Below the pieces are notes generated by a model. It ran no database searches. It worked only from the letters and a program-made list of their open reading frames with translations, and had not been told where the DNA came from. A program made the translations under genes and the position numbers. Of a DNA stretch of 40,621 nucleotides, positions 1-6,875 are shown piece by piece. The stretch is from an uncultured Porphyromonas sp. (GTDB lineage: Bacteria; Bacteroidota; Bacteroidia; Bacteroidales; Porphyromonadaceae). How positions within the stretch are numbered: the stretch's first letter is position 1; each line of letters opens with the position of its first letter. The stretch covers positions 1 through 40,621 of the forward strand of contig NZ_CABUAN010000019.1 in assembly GCF_902489635.1 (NCBI RefSeq), in the 5' to 3' direction.

Positions 1-24
1 GAGATTTGAGATTTTCCACGTGGA
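1..24 (-). repeat. Edge of a 22-bp CCACGTGG tandem array
   Basis: One complete 22-bp unit (24 down to 3 on the minus strand) begins with TCCACGTGG followed by AT-rich sequence, and the next unit starts at position 2, so the array runs off the left edge of the window. It is identical over this stretch to the first unit of the array at 22839-23012, in the opposite orientation. Number of further units is not visible. Confidence 0.7.
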
Positions 25-101
25 TATTCGAGAAAGGAGGGAATCGGACGAATTTCCCCGTAAAGATATGTAAATAGAGATTAGGGGTTAGAGATTAGGA
101 C

Positions 102-179
102 TGACACATTATATTATAATGAGCTCATCTGTGCCTCGCTTGTCGCTAATGTATAGCTCCTGACAATTATAATGCATCA
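102..179 (-). mobile_element. MITE-like element, copy A
   Basis: The unit is bounded by TGACACATTAT (102-112) and ATAATGCATCA (169-179), an imperfect inverted pair. Read on the minus strand the interior contains the conserved AGGAGCTATACATTAGCGAC block seen in copies at 22700-22770 and 23089-23182, but the ATG found in those copies is ATT here. No transposase is encoded, so if mobile it would be non-autonomous. The element class is my inference. Confidence 0.55.
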
Positions 180-479
180 GCCCTGTCAAACGACCCTTAT
201 TTCTTTGTCTCCGGTTTGTTTTTTCGTATATCTGTAGGCGAAACAGCGTACAAATGTCGACTAAAATAAAACAGCTGTAGCGGCAATCCCAAGAGACTCC
301 AGTCCTCTTTTCTGCTTGGTTGGAGCAACAGGGTCTTACAAGGTCAATCTGAGGGGAGTAAAGCCGTATAGTAATTCAGTTGTTGCAAAAAGTGCAACAA
401 CTGAGTATTAGCAAGGGCGCACGGAGAGCATCTAGCAAGGGGGCATTCGCTTGCTGAGTTTAGAGAGTTTTATAGCTTA
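180..479. other. Intergenic region without a recognisable gene
   Basis: I see no convincing coding frame here. The stretch holds a perfect hairpin at 376-404 and a short direct repeat (TAGCAAGGG at about 409 and 434). The rest looks like ordinary AT-rich spacer. Confidence 0.6.
376..404. other. Perfect 12-bp hairpin
   Basis: TCAGTTGTTGCA (376-387) pairs perfectly with TGCAACAACTGA (393-404) around a five-base loop. No T-tract follows on either strand, so it does not look like an intrinsic terminator. The inner GTTGCAAAAAGTGCAAC resembles the hairpin core at 40519-40545 near the other end of the window. Confidence 0.7.
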
Positions 480-510
480 TTGCGAAAGTCAAAATAAAGG
501 TTTAACTTTG
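480..510 (+). promoter_or_regulatory. Bacteroidetes-type promoter of the LRR lipoprotein
   Basis: TTG at 480-482 and TAACTTTG at 503-510 are separated by exactly 20 bp, matching the -33 TTG and -7 TAnnTTTG consensus of Bacteroidetes. Transcription would start near 516-520 and give a leader of about 150 nt before the ATG at 672. Confidence 0.7.
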
Positions 511-671
511 CGCATAGTACTACTCGATCGAAGTCTTTATTAGCAGTACGCAGTAGCTACCAGTATAGGCCTCTTTTCGATTAATACATACACTATACAG
601 CTGTGCCTTTGGGCTACATACTACTAAGCAAATAGCACTACCTAGACTATAACTTAAACTCACTAACTTAT

Positions 672-2183
672 ATGAAGACTATCATCAAAGCAGTTACACT
701 ACTGGCCCTAGTCTTAGCGATTCTTCCTTCTTGTGGCAAATCTGGCCATAAAGGTCAAACAGACGGAGTCTCTAAGATTACTTTAGTTGCCGACAAGTCT
801 ACTAAAAGAATGGCTCTCGCTATCAACGCAGATCCCTCAGAGCAGGCGAACATCTGGATTGACAAAAACATGAATGGGACCTGTGACGAAGGAGAGCAGG
901 TGACACTATTCACCAATTTCCAGGATCACTACACCGAATCAAAAGAGATACTCAGTGAATATAATTCTCTAGATCCCTATTCATTTAGTGACGCCCAGAA
1001 GCTGGCAAACAGCGAAACTATAGATGTCAGGCTCAACTCTGACACCTTGGTAATCTACGGTGCGGTATCTCAGCTCTCCGTGAGAGGCACCAGACTGGAG
1101 AGTATAGACATCTCTGAGAGCTCCTCTATCCAAGCACTAGACTGCTCGAGAAGTGAGCTGAAGTCTCTCAAGGTAGGAGACAATAACTCCCTACAGTTTC
1201 TCAATGTCTCTAAGACAGACATGACTCAGCTAGATCTGTCGCAGTGCGAGTCGATAGAGACTCTGTATGCCTCCTCATCAAGTCTAACCGACTTGAAGCT
1301 CCCTAAGGCCAACTCTAATCTCAAGGTGCTGAATATGTACCACTCACTATCTCTCAAAGAGCTAGATCTGTCTAATCAAACAAATCTCAAGACAGTGTCT
1401 CTCTATGAGGCTAGAGAGTTACGCACCCTAAACCTTAGTGGATGTACTGGACTCGAAGCTATTATATGTGACAAAACAGACGTGGCAGCAGGACTCACTC
1501 TAAACAATTGTGGGGTGAAGTATATGTCCATCACTGGCTCCTTCATTCCTCAATCTGCGGGAGGTCAGGGTGCAGATGTCTTAGATCTTACAGCTCTGAA
1601 GTCCCTAGAGTGGTTTAAGCTTTACATTACAGCTGATGATGAGGGCATCGAACCCAAGTTAGATGTAAGCGGACTAGATCAACTGAAAGAACTGGACGCA
1701 GGTACGCGCTTATCTGGTCTAATACTCAAGGGTAATTCCTCTTTAGAGACACTAACAGCTTATTCTTGCAACTTGACAGAACTAGATCTCTCTGATTGTA
1801 GAAGCCTTAAGAAACTTGAAATCTACGATAATAAACTTCAGAAGATTAACCTCTCTAACGTGCCAGAGCTAGAGTATTTGAGTGCATCTGATAATGATCT
1901 TCAAGAAATCAACCTCTCTAAGGTGCCAAAACTCACGTATTTGAGCGTAAGTGGTAATAACCTATCAAGCATAAATATCAGTGCTTGCCCTAACCTCTCT
2001 GATATCTCTTTAAGCAGAAACCCTATGTCCTTAGAGCTTATGGTACAGCTGATTAAAACACTCCCAAATCGAACTGGCAAAGATCAAGGGCAGATGTCCG
2101 GTACAGAGAGTCTCTATAACCAAGATATAGAATCTGAGGCTAGGAAGATCCTAGAAGAGAGGAACTGGAATTACAACGGCTAA
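672..2183 (+). CDS. Leucine-rich-repeat lipoprotein
   Basis: This 503-residue protein has a lipoprotein signal peptide ending in the lipobox LPSC (Cys21), so it should be lipid-anchored and probably surface or periplasmic. A short IDKNMNGTCDEGEQ segment near residue 65 resembles segments seen before LRR regions in Bacteroidetes surface proteins. From about residue 130 to the end it is built of irregular leucine-rich repeats of the pattern L-x-x-L-x-L-S, many with LDLS or INLS cores, including three near-identical repeats around residues 390-440. LRR proteins of this kind usually mediate binding to host or bacterial partners; the ligand is unknown. The gene is noticeably more AT-rich than the core genes downstream. 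It has its own promoter at 480-510 and is followed after ~100 bp by a second lipoprotein. I am confident of the architecture, not of the function. Confidence 0.85.
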   Translation: MKTIIKAVTLLALVLAILPSCGKSGHKGQTDGVSKITLVADKSTKRMALAINADPSEQANIWIDKNMNGTCDEGEQVTLFTNFQDHYTESKEILSEYNSLDPYSFSDAQKLANSETIDVRLNSDTLVIYGAVSQLSVRGTRLESIDISESSSIQALDCSRSELKSLKVGDNNSLQFLNVSKTDMTQLDLSQCESIETLYASSSSLTDLKLPKANSNLKVLNMYHSLSLKELDLSNQTNLKTVSLYEARELRTLNLSGCTGLEAIICDKTDVAAGLTLNNCGVKYMSITGSFIPQSAGGQGADVLDLTALKSLEWFKLYITADDEGIEPKLDVSGLDQLKELDAGTRLSGLILKGNSSLETLTAYSCNLTELDLSDCRSLKKLEIYDNKLQKINLSNVPELEYLSASDNDLQEINLSKVPKLTYLSVSGNNLSSINISACPNLSDISLSRNPMSLELMVQLIKTLPNRTGKDQGQMSGTESLYNQDIESEARKILEERNWNYNG

Positions 2184-2282
2184 TAAGCTTAAACAGACTA
2201 AAAGGTCATAGTCATAGAGAATAACGATACTATGAGATCTGTGGCCAAAAACAATCATCTAAAAACAAAACAAGCAATAGAT

Positions 2283-2801
2283 ATGAACACGATAACAAGC
2301 AAAATAATCACTATGCTCCTTTTGCTCTTTGCTCTATCAGCATGCGGCTCCGACAAAAAACAAAAGGCCGAAAACCAACAAGTCAGCGAAGAAGAGCAAC
2401 AAGTCAGTGAAGAGGACCTACCATTCGTTGATCCATCAATGGTGGCTGAAGACTTTTTCTTAAGCATCTATCTGGGTGATAAGATGGGAGTCAAGCAGCA
2501 TTGTACTAATCAGGTCTGGGATTACATCCGTGATAAAAAGTTTATGGAAGGAGTCAATGGTGTAGCAGCTTTTGCTGCTGACTTTCATGAGACCTTTCAA
2601 ACAAATGAAACCATAGATATCTCAAACGCTGTATCTGTGTCGGATCAAATCATCGAAGGTAATTTGGCACGAGTCGACTGCACTTTAAAAGCGACTCTCA
2701 ACCCTGAGACCATTACGCTCTTCATGATCATCAAAGATGGGGAGTGGATTATCGAAGACATGTCCCAATTCATACCAGTTGATGGAGATCGAATTCTATA
2801 A
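2283..2801 (+). CDS. Small lipoprotein, DUF4878-like (NTF2-like fold)
   Basis: I chose the ATG at 2283 because it gives a clean lipoprotein signal peptide with lipobox LSAC (Cys21); the in-frame ATG at 2232 would put 17 charged residues before it. The mature protein of ~150 residues begins with an acidic linker containing a duplicated QQVSEE segment. A domain follows (PSMVAEDFFLSIYLGD, then a C-terminal IIKDGEWIIEDM) that resembles DUF4878/lumazine-binding-like lipoproteins common in Bacteroides and relatives. The biochemical role of that family is not established. It probably belongs with the preceding LRR lipoprotein, since no separate promoter is evident in the ~100-bp gap, and both share an AT-rich composition. 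The family assignment is from memory of the motif pattern and is moderate. Confidence 0.75.
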   Translation: MNTITSKIITMLLLLFALSACGSDKKQKAENQQVSEEEQQVSEEDLPFVDPSMVAEDFFLSIYLGDKMGVKQHCTNQVWDYIRDKKFMEGVNGVAAFAADFHETFQTNETIDISNAVSVSDQIIEGNLARVDCTLKATLNPETITLFMIIKDGEWIIEDMSQFIPVDGDRIL

Positions 2802-2826
2802 CTAGTACTTACCGCTTCAAAATAGC

Positions 2827-2909
2827 AGTCTCAGATCTAGTTGACTCTGCTCTAGCTTCCAGCCCAATAATAGCTGAGAAGACAGAGCAGCAGCAACAGA
2901 TCTGAGACT
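2827..2909. other. Long convergent hairpin between lipoprotein and recO
   Basis: AGTCTCAGATCT (2827-2838) pairs perfectly with AGATCTGAGACT (2898-2909). The stem continues through GTTG/CAAC and CTGCTCT/AGAGCAG (2847-2853 with 2884-2890), leaving a loop of about 30 nt. It sits between two convergent genes and could stop transcription from both sides, but neither strand has a U-tract. Confidence 0.6.
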
Positions 2910-2969
2910 ACTGTTTGAAATGGGAAGTAGTTATACTTGAGCGAAAGGAAATGCCCCCTCTCCCCCAGC

Positions 2970-3701
2970 TCAGGGGAGCGGCGTGATGTGCTTGATACGG
3001 AAGGAGGGCGAGTGAAGCTCGGTGAAGTGGAGCAGTAGCCTGCGCAGGGTCTCGTACTCTGCGGGCGAGAAGCTATTCGGAGCAAAGTGCTCTAGGTCGT
3101 ATCGCAGGAGCCTCGGCAAGGCACTCTGTAGCTCTGGCGTAAGCAGTACGGAGTAGTCAGTCTGGAGCGGGAGTATCGTCCACTGCTCGAGGTCTAGCCA
3201 GTATGTCCTGTAGCTTTCTGAGTCCAGGCTTCGCATCTCTAGACCCTCGGGGAGGTATCCTTTGGCACGCAGTATGGAGATGAGCAGAGCTAGGTCGAAG
3301 CCTTGTAGCTCCTCAAGGCTCTCGGTGCGGTCTAGCTGGTCTAAGGCTTGCACGACGATAGTATAGAGCTGCAGATCCTCAGGCTCCTGTGCGAGCAGCT
3401 CTCTGAGGAGCTGGGATAGATAGAGGAAGTAACCGCTAGCGACGGGTCGCTGAGCTAAGGGGAGCGCACCACGGACGAGCTGTACCTGACGAATGAGCTT
3501 GACGGGCTGACTGGCCGGCGAGGGGGTCGTAATCTGCAGACCTCGTAGTGGCTGGAAGAGGTTGCTCGTTGCTCGGCTCCTGCCACCGATGGGGACGGAG
3601 AAAGCTGTAGCCCCCCACAGGTCGGTGTAGAGCGTAGCTATGAGTGAGCGGTCTGAGTACGGGATGACACGCAGCACGATGCCCTCGACGGTGGTGATCA
3701 T
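2970..3701 (-). CDS. recO: DNA repair protein RecO
   Basis: RecO is a recombination mediator that works with RecF/RecR to load RecA on SSB-coated single-stranded DNA. The 243-residue product has the typical N-terminal OB-fold start (TTVEGIVLRVIPYSDRSLIATLYT) and the helical C-terminal part with LLRELL and a FDLALL segment, at normal family length. I see no CxxC zinc-finger cysteines, which are absent in many RecO proteins. The start overlaps the stop of the upstream HAD gene by four bases (ATGA), so the two are probably translationally coupled. The gene ends before a convergent hairpin at 2827-2909. Confidence 0.85.
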   Translation of the reverse strand: MITTVEGIVLRVIPYSDRSLIATLYTDLWGATAFSVPIGGRSRATSNLFQPLRGLQITTPSPASQPVKLIRQVQLVRGALPLAQRPVASGYFLYLSQLLRELLAQEPEDLQLYTIVVQALDQLDRTESLEELQGFDLALLISILRAKGYLPEGLEMRSLDSESYRTYWLDLEQWTILPLQTDYSVLLTPELQSALPRLLRYDLEHFAPNSFSPAEYETLRRLLLHFTELHSPSFRIKHITPLP

Positions 3702-4426
3702 AGGCGTGTAGCGGCACTCGGTGTGAGCAGGGGCAGCAGCTCCCGTAGATCTCTGATCTCAAGCACGGAGTGGCTCTGCTGGTCATATTCGGGCATCGGC
3801 ACTTGCCATAGATTGTACCAGATGGAGTCGATGCCACTGTTGAAGGCACAAATGATGTCGCTCGGCCAACTGTCCCCAATGACGAGTGCCTCCTGGCGGC
3901 TACAGCCTACTGCCTTCAAGGCGTAGTCTAGAAACTCAGGCGCAGGCTTAGGCACACCAACATGGTCGACGAGAACCACTTTGTCAATGTAGGGCGCCAG
4001 GCCCGAGCCGTTGATCTTCCCATACTGCGTCTCTTCAAATCCATTACTCACGATACAGATCGTGTAGTCTCTATGTAGCTCTGCGAGTACCTCTAGGGCA
4101 TGCGGTATGAGACCCGTCTGCTGCTGGACGTACTGCATAAACCTATGATTGAGCTCCTTGACCTGCTGATCGCTCCACGAGACTTGTCCTCGCAGTGGAT
4201 AGCGCAGACGATCTAAGAGCAGTTGCTCCTTGCTGATATACCCCTTGCGATAATCGTCCCAGAGCTGCTCCTGATGAGGGAAGTAGACGGCAAAGTACTC
4301 CTCAAAGGTAGCGTAGTAAACGTTCCACCCCTCCTCATCGTAAAGTCTGTGCAGGCTAGCCTTATTATTGTCAAAGGTAGCCCAGAGCGTATCATCGAGG
4401 TCGAAGAGTAGTGCTTTGTACTTCAT
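3698..4426 (-). CDS. HAD hydrolase, YjjG-type nucleotidase
   Basis: The N-terminal FDLDDTLW carries the HAD nucleophile Asp and the acid/base Asp (motif I). SNGFEETQ near residue 129 is motif II, and a Lys-Pro (VPKPAPEF) followed by GDSWPSDI gives motifs III and IV. The pattern FDLDDTLWATFDNN with a helical cap best fits the YjjG family of house-cleaning pyrimidine nucleotidases, which dephosphorylate non-canonical dUMP-like nucleotides. Length (242 residues) is normal. It is cytoplasmic, and it is coupled to recO by a 4-base overlap. A strong hairpin at 4466-4497 separates it from the lipoprotein gene upstream, so it probably has its own weak promoter, which I cannot identify with confidence. 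Substrate is inference from the family. Confidence 0.8.
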   Translation of the reverse strand: MKYKALLFDLDDTLWATFDNNKASLHRLYDEEGWNVYYATFEEYFAVYFPHQEQLWDDYRKGYISKEQLLLDRLRYPLRGQVSWSDQQVKELNHRFMQYVQQQTGLIPHALEVLAELHRDYTICIVSNGFEETQYGKINGSGLAPYIDKVVLVDHVGVPKPAPEFLDYALKAVGCSRQEALVIGDSWPSDIICAFNSGIDSIWYNLWQVPMPEYDQQSHSVLEIRDLRELLPLLTPSAATRL

Positions 4427-4465
4427 AGGTTTGCTGGCAAACTAAAGATGAGTCTCATAAACTTC

Positions 4466-4497
4466 AAAGGGGAGGTGTCTTGAGGCACCTCCCCTTT
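4466..4497 (-). terminator. Bidirectional hairpin terminator
   Basis: AAAGGGGAGGTG (4466-4477) and CACCTCCCCTTT (4486-4497) form a perfect 12-bp stem with an 8-nt loop. It lies 30 bp after the stop of the Cbp1-like lipoprotein gene and before the HAD gene on the minus strand. The flanking A/T bases are in the stem itself, giving a short U-rich tail. Confidence 0.75.
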
Positions 4498-4526
4498 TGC
4501 ATTAATGTAATGTGTCAGGAGACAGA

Positions 4527-5378
4527 TTAGTAGATCTGTATGACAAGTATCTTAGAGAGGCTCCAGAACTCTTTAGGATTAGTGATCTCAAGGGTTAGCA
4601 TCTTGTCCTCTCCCTTGACCAGCTTGTAGCTAGACCCAGGGTGCTTCGTCTTGAGCTCAGCCTTCTTGGCATAGAGAGGTATGGAGGTAACCTTGCGTAG
4701 ATCGATCTGTGTGAAGTAGTCTGACTGATAGCCCTCTGTGACAACCTCGCCATTGCGGATGATGTTCATATCCTTGAGGTCGCGTGAGGTACCGATACAG
4801 TAGCGTACGGTGTTGAGCGCAGCGTCCTGGCGATCTAGCTCGGCTTGCTGAGCTGCAGAGGTCTTGCTTAGATTCTCCACATTGCTGCTCAAGTCTGTGA
4901 CCATAGAGTCGAGGACACCGATAGCGTAGTTCTTGCGCTTGAGCTCCTCGGTGAGATCTAGGATCTCAGCATTCTTAGCATTGAGCTGCTCTTGTAGCGT
5001 GCCGATGGTGCGCTGTAGAGAGCTGTTTTTGTTTCCAGACTGAGCGAGCTTCTTGTTGAGGAGGTCGATGGTCTGACGGTTGGACTCCAGCTTTTCATTG
5101 ATCAAGCGTAGATTGTCCTCGATCTTACCACGCTGAGACTGGGGCACCTCGCTATTGCTGTCTAGCGTTATCATGCCTTCTAGCTGCTGTATCTGAGCAA
5201 AGTTCTGGATCACCATATTGATTAGTGAATCCTGCTCTGCAACTTGCGTGCGGAGAGACTGCAGTTCGGTGAGCTCCTTCTGTCGCTCTTCCTCCTGCTT
5301 ACTGTTTTTACCGCAAGCGGTGAGCATTAGTAGCACTACTACCAATGCTGATAAAGTGAGAGATAGTGACTGTTTCAT
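4527..5378 (-). CDS. Coiled-coil lipoprotein, Cbp1-like
   Basis: The 283-residue product starts with a lipoprotein signal peptide and lipobox LTAC (Cys22). Residues ~28-190 are heptad-rich and almost certainly a long coiled coil (many Leu, Glu, Gln, Lys). The C-terminal ~95 residues contain RYCIGTSRDLKDMNII, SDYFTQIDLRKV, HPGSSYKL and NPKEFWSLSKILVIQI. This matches my memory of the Cbp1 collagen-binding adhesin family of Bacteroides, whose founder is a surface glycoprotein; whether this homologue binds collagen is unknown. The start overlaps the rsmI stop by four bases, so it is co-transcribed with rsmI and ends at the terminator at 4466-4497. The generic alternative call is hypothetical coiled-coil lipoprotein. 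Confidence 0.7.
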   Translation of the reverse strand: MKQSLSLTLSALVVVLLMLTACGKNSKQEEERQKELTELQSLRTQVAEQDSLINMVIQNFAQIQQLEGMITLDSNSEVPQSQRGKIEDNLRLINEKLESNRQTIDLLNKKLAQSGNKNSSLQRTIGTLQEQLNAKNAEILDLTEELKRKNYAIGVLDSMVTDLSSNVENLSKTSAAQQAELDRQDAALNTVRYCIGTSRDLKDMNIIRNGEVVTEGYQSDYFTQIDLRKVTSIPLYAKKAELKTKHPGSSYKLVKGEDKMLTLEITNPKEFWSLSKILVIQIY

Positions 5379-6106
5379 AATTGTATAGTTGTATCTTCTG
5401 TTATGTGTCTATTGTTGTTTTTAGAGGCCTTGACGGGTGTAGCGCCAGCTACGACGATGACAAACTCCCCGCGAGGAGCGGTCTCTGCAAAGTGGTCGCT
5501 CAGCTCCTGGAGCGTGCCTCGCCGTACCTCTTCGTGTAGCTTAGATAGCTCACGGCAAGTGGCTGCTTGCCGCTCTGCACCAAAGTATGTGATCAGGTCA
5601 GCGAGCGTGCGACAGACCCGGTATGGCGACTCATAGATGATGATGGTGCGTGTCTCGGTGGCTAGTGCCGTGAGGAGTGTCTGCCGCCCCTTCTTGACGG
5701 GGAGAAAGCCCTCATAGCAAAAGCGAGACGTGTCCAGTCCGCTAGCAACTAGAGCTGGAACGAAAGCGGTGGCACCTGGCAGGCAGGTGACCGTCACGCC
5801 AGCATCTATGCAAGCTCGTATGAGCATAGCTCCTGGATCATTGATGCCTGGCGTACCGGCGTCGCTGATGAGCGCGACGGAAGTGCCCTCGGCAATGCGC
5901 TGAGCTAGTCGCTCGGAGGTCTTGTATTCGTTGAACTTATGGTGGCTCTCCATAGGCTTCGCTATCTCGTAGTGCCGTAGCAATACGGAGGAGGTACGTG
6001 TGTCCTCGGCAAGGATCAGATCAGCCTCACGTAGAGCCTCTAATCCACGTAGGGTGATGTCTCCCAGATTACCTATAGGGGTCGGTACGACCGTTAGTTG
6101 AGCCAT
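5375..6106 (-). CDS. rsmI: 16S rRNA cytidine-1402 2'-O-methyltransferase
   Basis: RsmI methylates the ribose of C1402 in the decoding centre of 16S rRNA using SAM. The sequence shows the family motifs TPIGNLGDITLR at the N-terminus, AEDTRTS, and the SAM-binding ISDAGTPGINDPG near residue 90. At 243 residues it is a normal tetrapyrrole-methylase fold without the extra C-terminal domain of the longer proteobacterial proteins. I chose the ATG at 6106 (MAQLTVVPTPIG) rather than an in-frame ATG at 6154, because the family starts there and because a promoter-like CAAACTTA (6152-6159, minus strand) would place transcription start downstream of 6154. It is coupled to the downstream lipoprotein by a 4-base overlap. 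Confidence 0.9.
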   Translation of the reverse strand: MAQLTVVPTPIGNLGDITLRGLEALREADLILAEDTRTSSVLLRHYEIAKPMESHHKFNEYKTSERLAQRIAEGTSVALISDAGTPGINDPGAMLIRACIDAGVTVTCLPGATAFVPALVASGLDTSRFCYEGFLPVKKGRQTLLTALATETRTIIIYESPYRVCRTLADLITYFGAERQAATCRELSKLHEEVRRGTLQELSDHFAETAPRGEFVIVVAGATPVKASKNNNRHITEDTTIQL

Positions 6107-6122
6107 TGTAGTTATACTGCGT

Positions 6123-6138
6123 TCTTGACCAGTCAAGA
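6123..6138. other. Small perfect hairpin in the rsmI leader
   Basis: TCTTGAC and GTCAAGA form a 7-bp stem around a two-base loop, about 17-33 bases upstream of the chosen rsmI start. It could affect translation or be chance. Confidence 0.35.
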
Positions 6139-6151
6139 GACAATTACAATG

Positions 6152-6159
6152 CAAACTTA
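6152..6159 (-). promoter_or_regulatory. Possible promoter -7 element for rsmI
   Basis: On the minus strand this reads TAAGTTTG, matching TAnnTTTG. No clear TTG lies 20 bp upstream, so it is a partial match. The implied start near 6147 gives a leader of about 40 nt to the ATG at 6106. Confidence 0.4.
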
Positions 6160-6184
6160 CGAAAAACTCGTGGAATCTAGCATT

Positions 6185-6213
6185 ACCGCTCCGATCTAAA
6201 CGGAGAAAGCGGT
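6185..6213 (-). terminator. Possible hairpin after the IMPACT gene
   Basis: On the minus strand an ACCG arm, a CTTT bulge and CTCCG pair with CGGAG and CGGT, a bulged stem 31-59 bases after the stop of the gene at 6244. There is no U-tract, so termination here is uncertain. Confidence 0.35.
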
Positions 6214-6243
6214 TGTCTACAAAGCTTTTACGAGCGTGCAGAC

Positions 6244-6858
6244 TTATTCGATATCTTGCTCTTCCTGCAGTGTAACTCCGTAGATCTCCCCTGCCGCTGC
6301 GACAAACGTAGGCATATCGCCTTGTCGTAGCTGTACCGTGAGATGGTACTGAGAGGTGTAGTCCTGAGCGACGATCTCGGCACCATAGTTCTTGACTAAG
6401 AGCATCACGGGTCCCATCAGATCCATCTGGAAGCTGAGCGTGACACAGCTGTATAGGATCACCTCTCTGACTGTTGCCTTGTCTAGGACTAGCTCGGTCG
6501 TAGAGCGGTAGGCATCGATCAGGCCACTGGTGCCGAGCTTGACACCGCCGAAGTAACGGACCACCGCCACAGCTACGTTGGTTAAGTCACGAGAGAGCAA
6601 GCGTCCTAGGATAGGCTTGCCGGCAGTGCCTGAGGGCTCTCCGTCATCGTTGGAGCGTGTCTCGTACTCCTCAGCTCCATAGATCGAGTAAGCCCAGCAG
6701 ACGTGCGTCGCACTGTAATGCTCCTTGCGAAGCTCCGAGATGCGCTCCAGGGCTTCCTCAGCACTAGAGACCGGATAGCAGTAACCGATGAAGCGGCTCC
6801 GCTGAATGTTTTGCTCGTCAATGGCTGGCGACTGGATGGTGTGGTAAAAGTCTTTCAT
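6244..6858 (-). CDS. YigZ/IMPACT family protein
   Basis: The 204-residue product belongs to the UPF0029/IMPACT (YigZ) family. Evidence is the N-terminal RSRFIGYCYPV, the THVCWAYSIYG segment and the signature NDDGEPSGTAGKPIL near residue 70, followed by VVRYFGGVKLGTSGL. The C-terminal ~70 residues fit the small second domain with an EF-G-domain-IV-like fold. The bacterial function is not established; the eukaryotic homologue modulates the translation stress response. It begins 17 bp after the upstream T9SS cargo gene and is the last gene of a six-gene run. Confidence 0.85.
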   Translation of the reverse strand: MKDFYHTIQSPAIDEQNIQRSRFIGYCYPVSSAEEALERISELRKEHYSATHVCWAYSIYGAEEYETRSNDDGEPSGTAGKPILGRLLSRDLTNVAVAVVRYFGGVKLGTSGLIDAYRSTTELVLDKATVREVILYSCVTLSFQMDLMGPVMLLVKNYGAEIVAQDYTSQYHLTVQLRQGDMPTFVAAAGEIYGVTLQEEQDIE

Positions 6859-6875
6859 CGGTCAGGCTTTCTCGA

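Larger units (their letters stand above)
1..179 (-). repeat. Left arm of a long inverted repeat (partner 22700-22862)
   Basis: Read on the minus strand, this stretch matches 22700-22862 on the plus strand. The 60 bases nearest the edge differ at only about two positions by eye, and the match continues more loosely through a CTAAC/CTAATC-rich linker, a TATCTTTACGG motif and the inverted-repeat element at 102-179. The two arms are about 22.5 kb apart in inverted orientation and enclose everything from the two lipoproteins to lysS. Confidence 0.75.
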
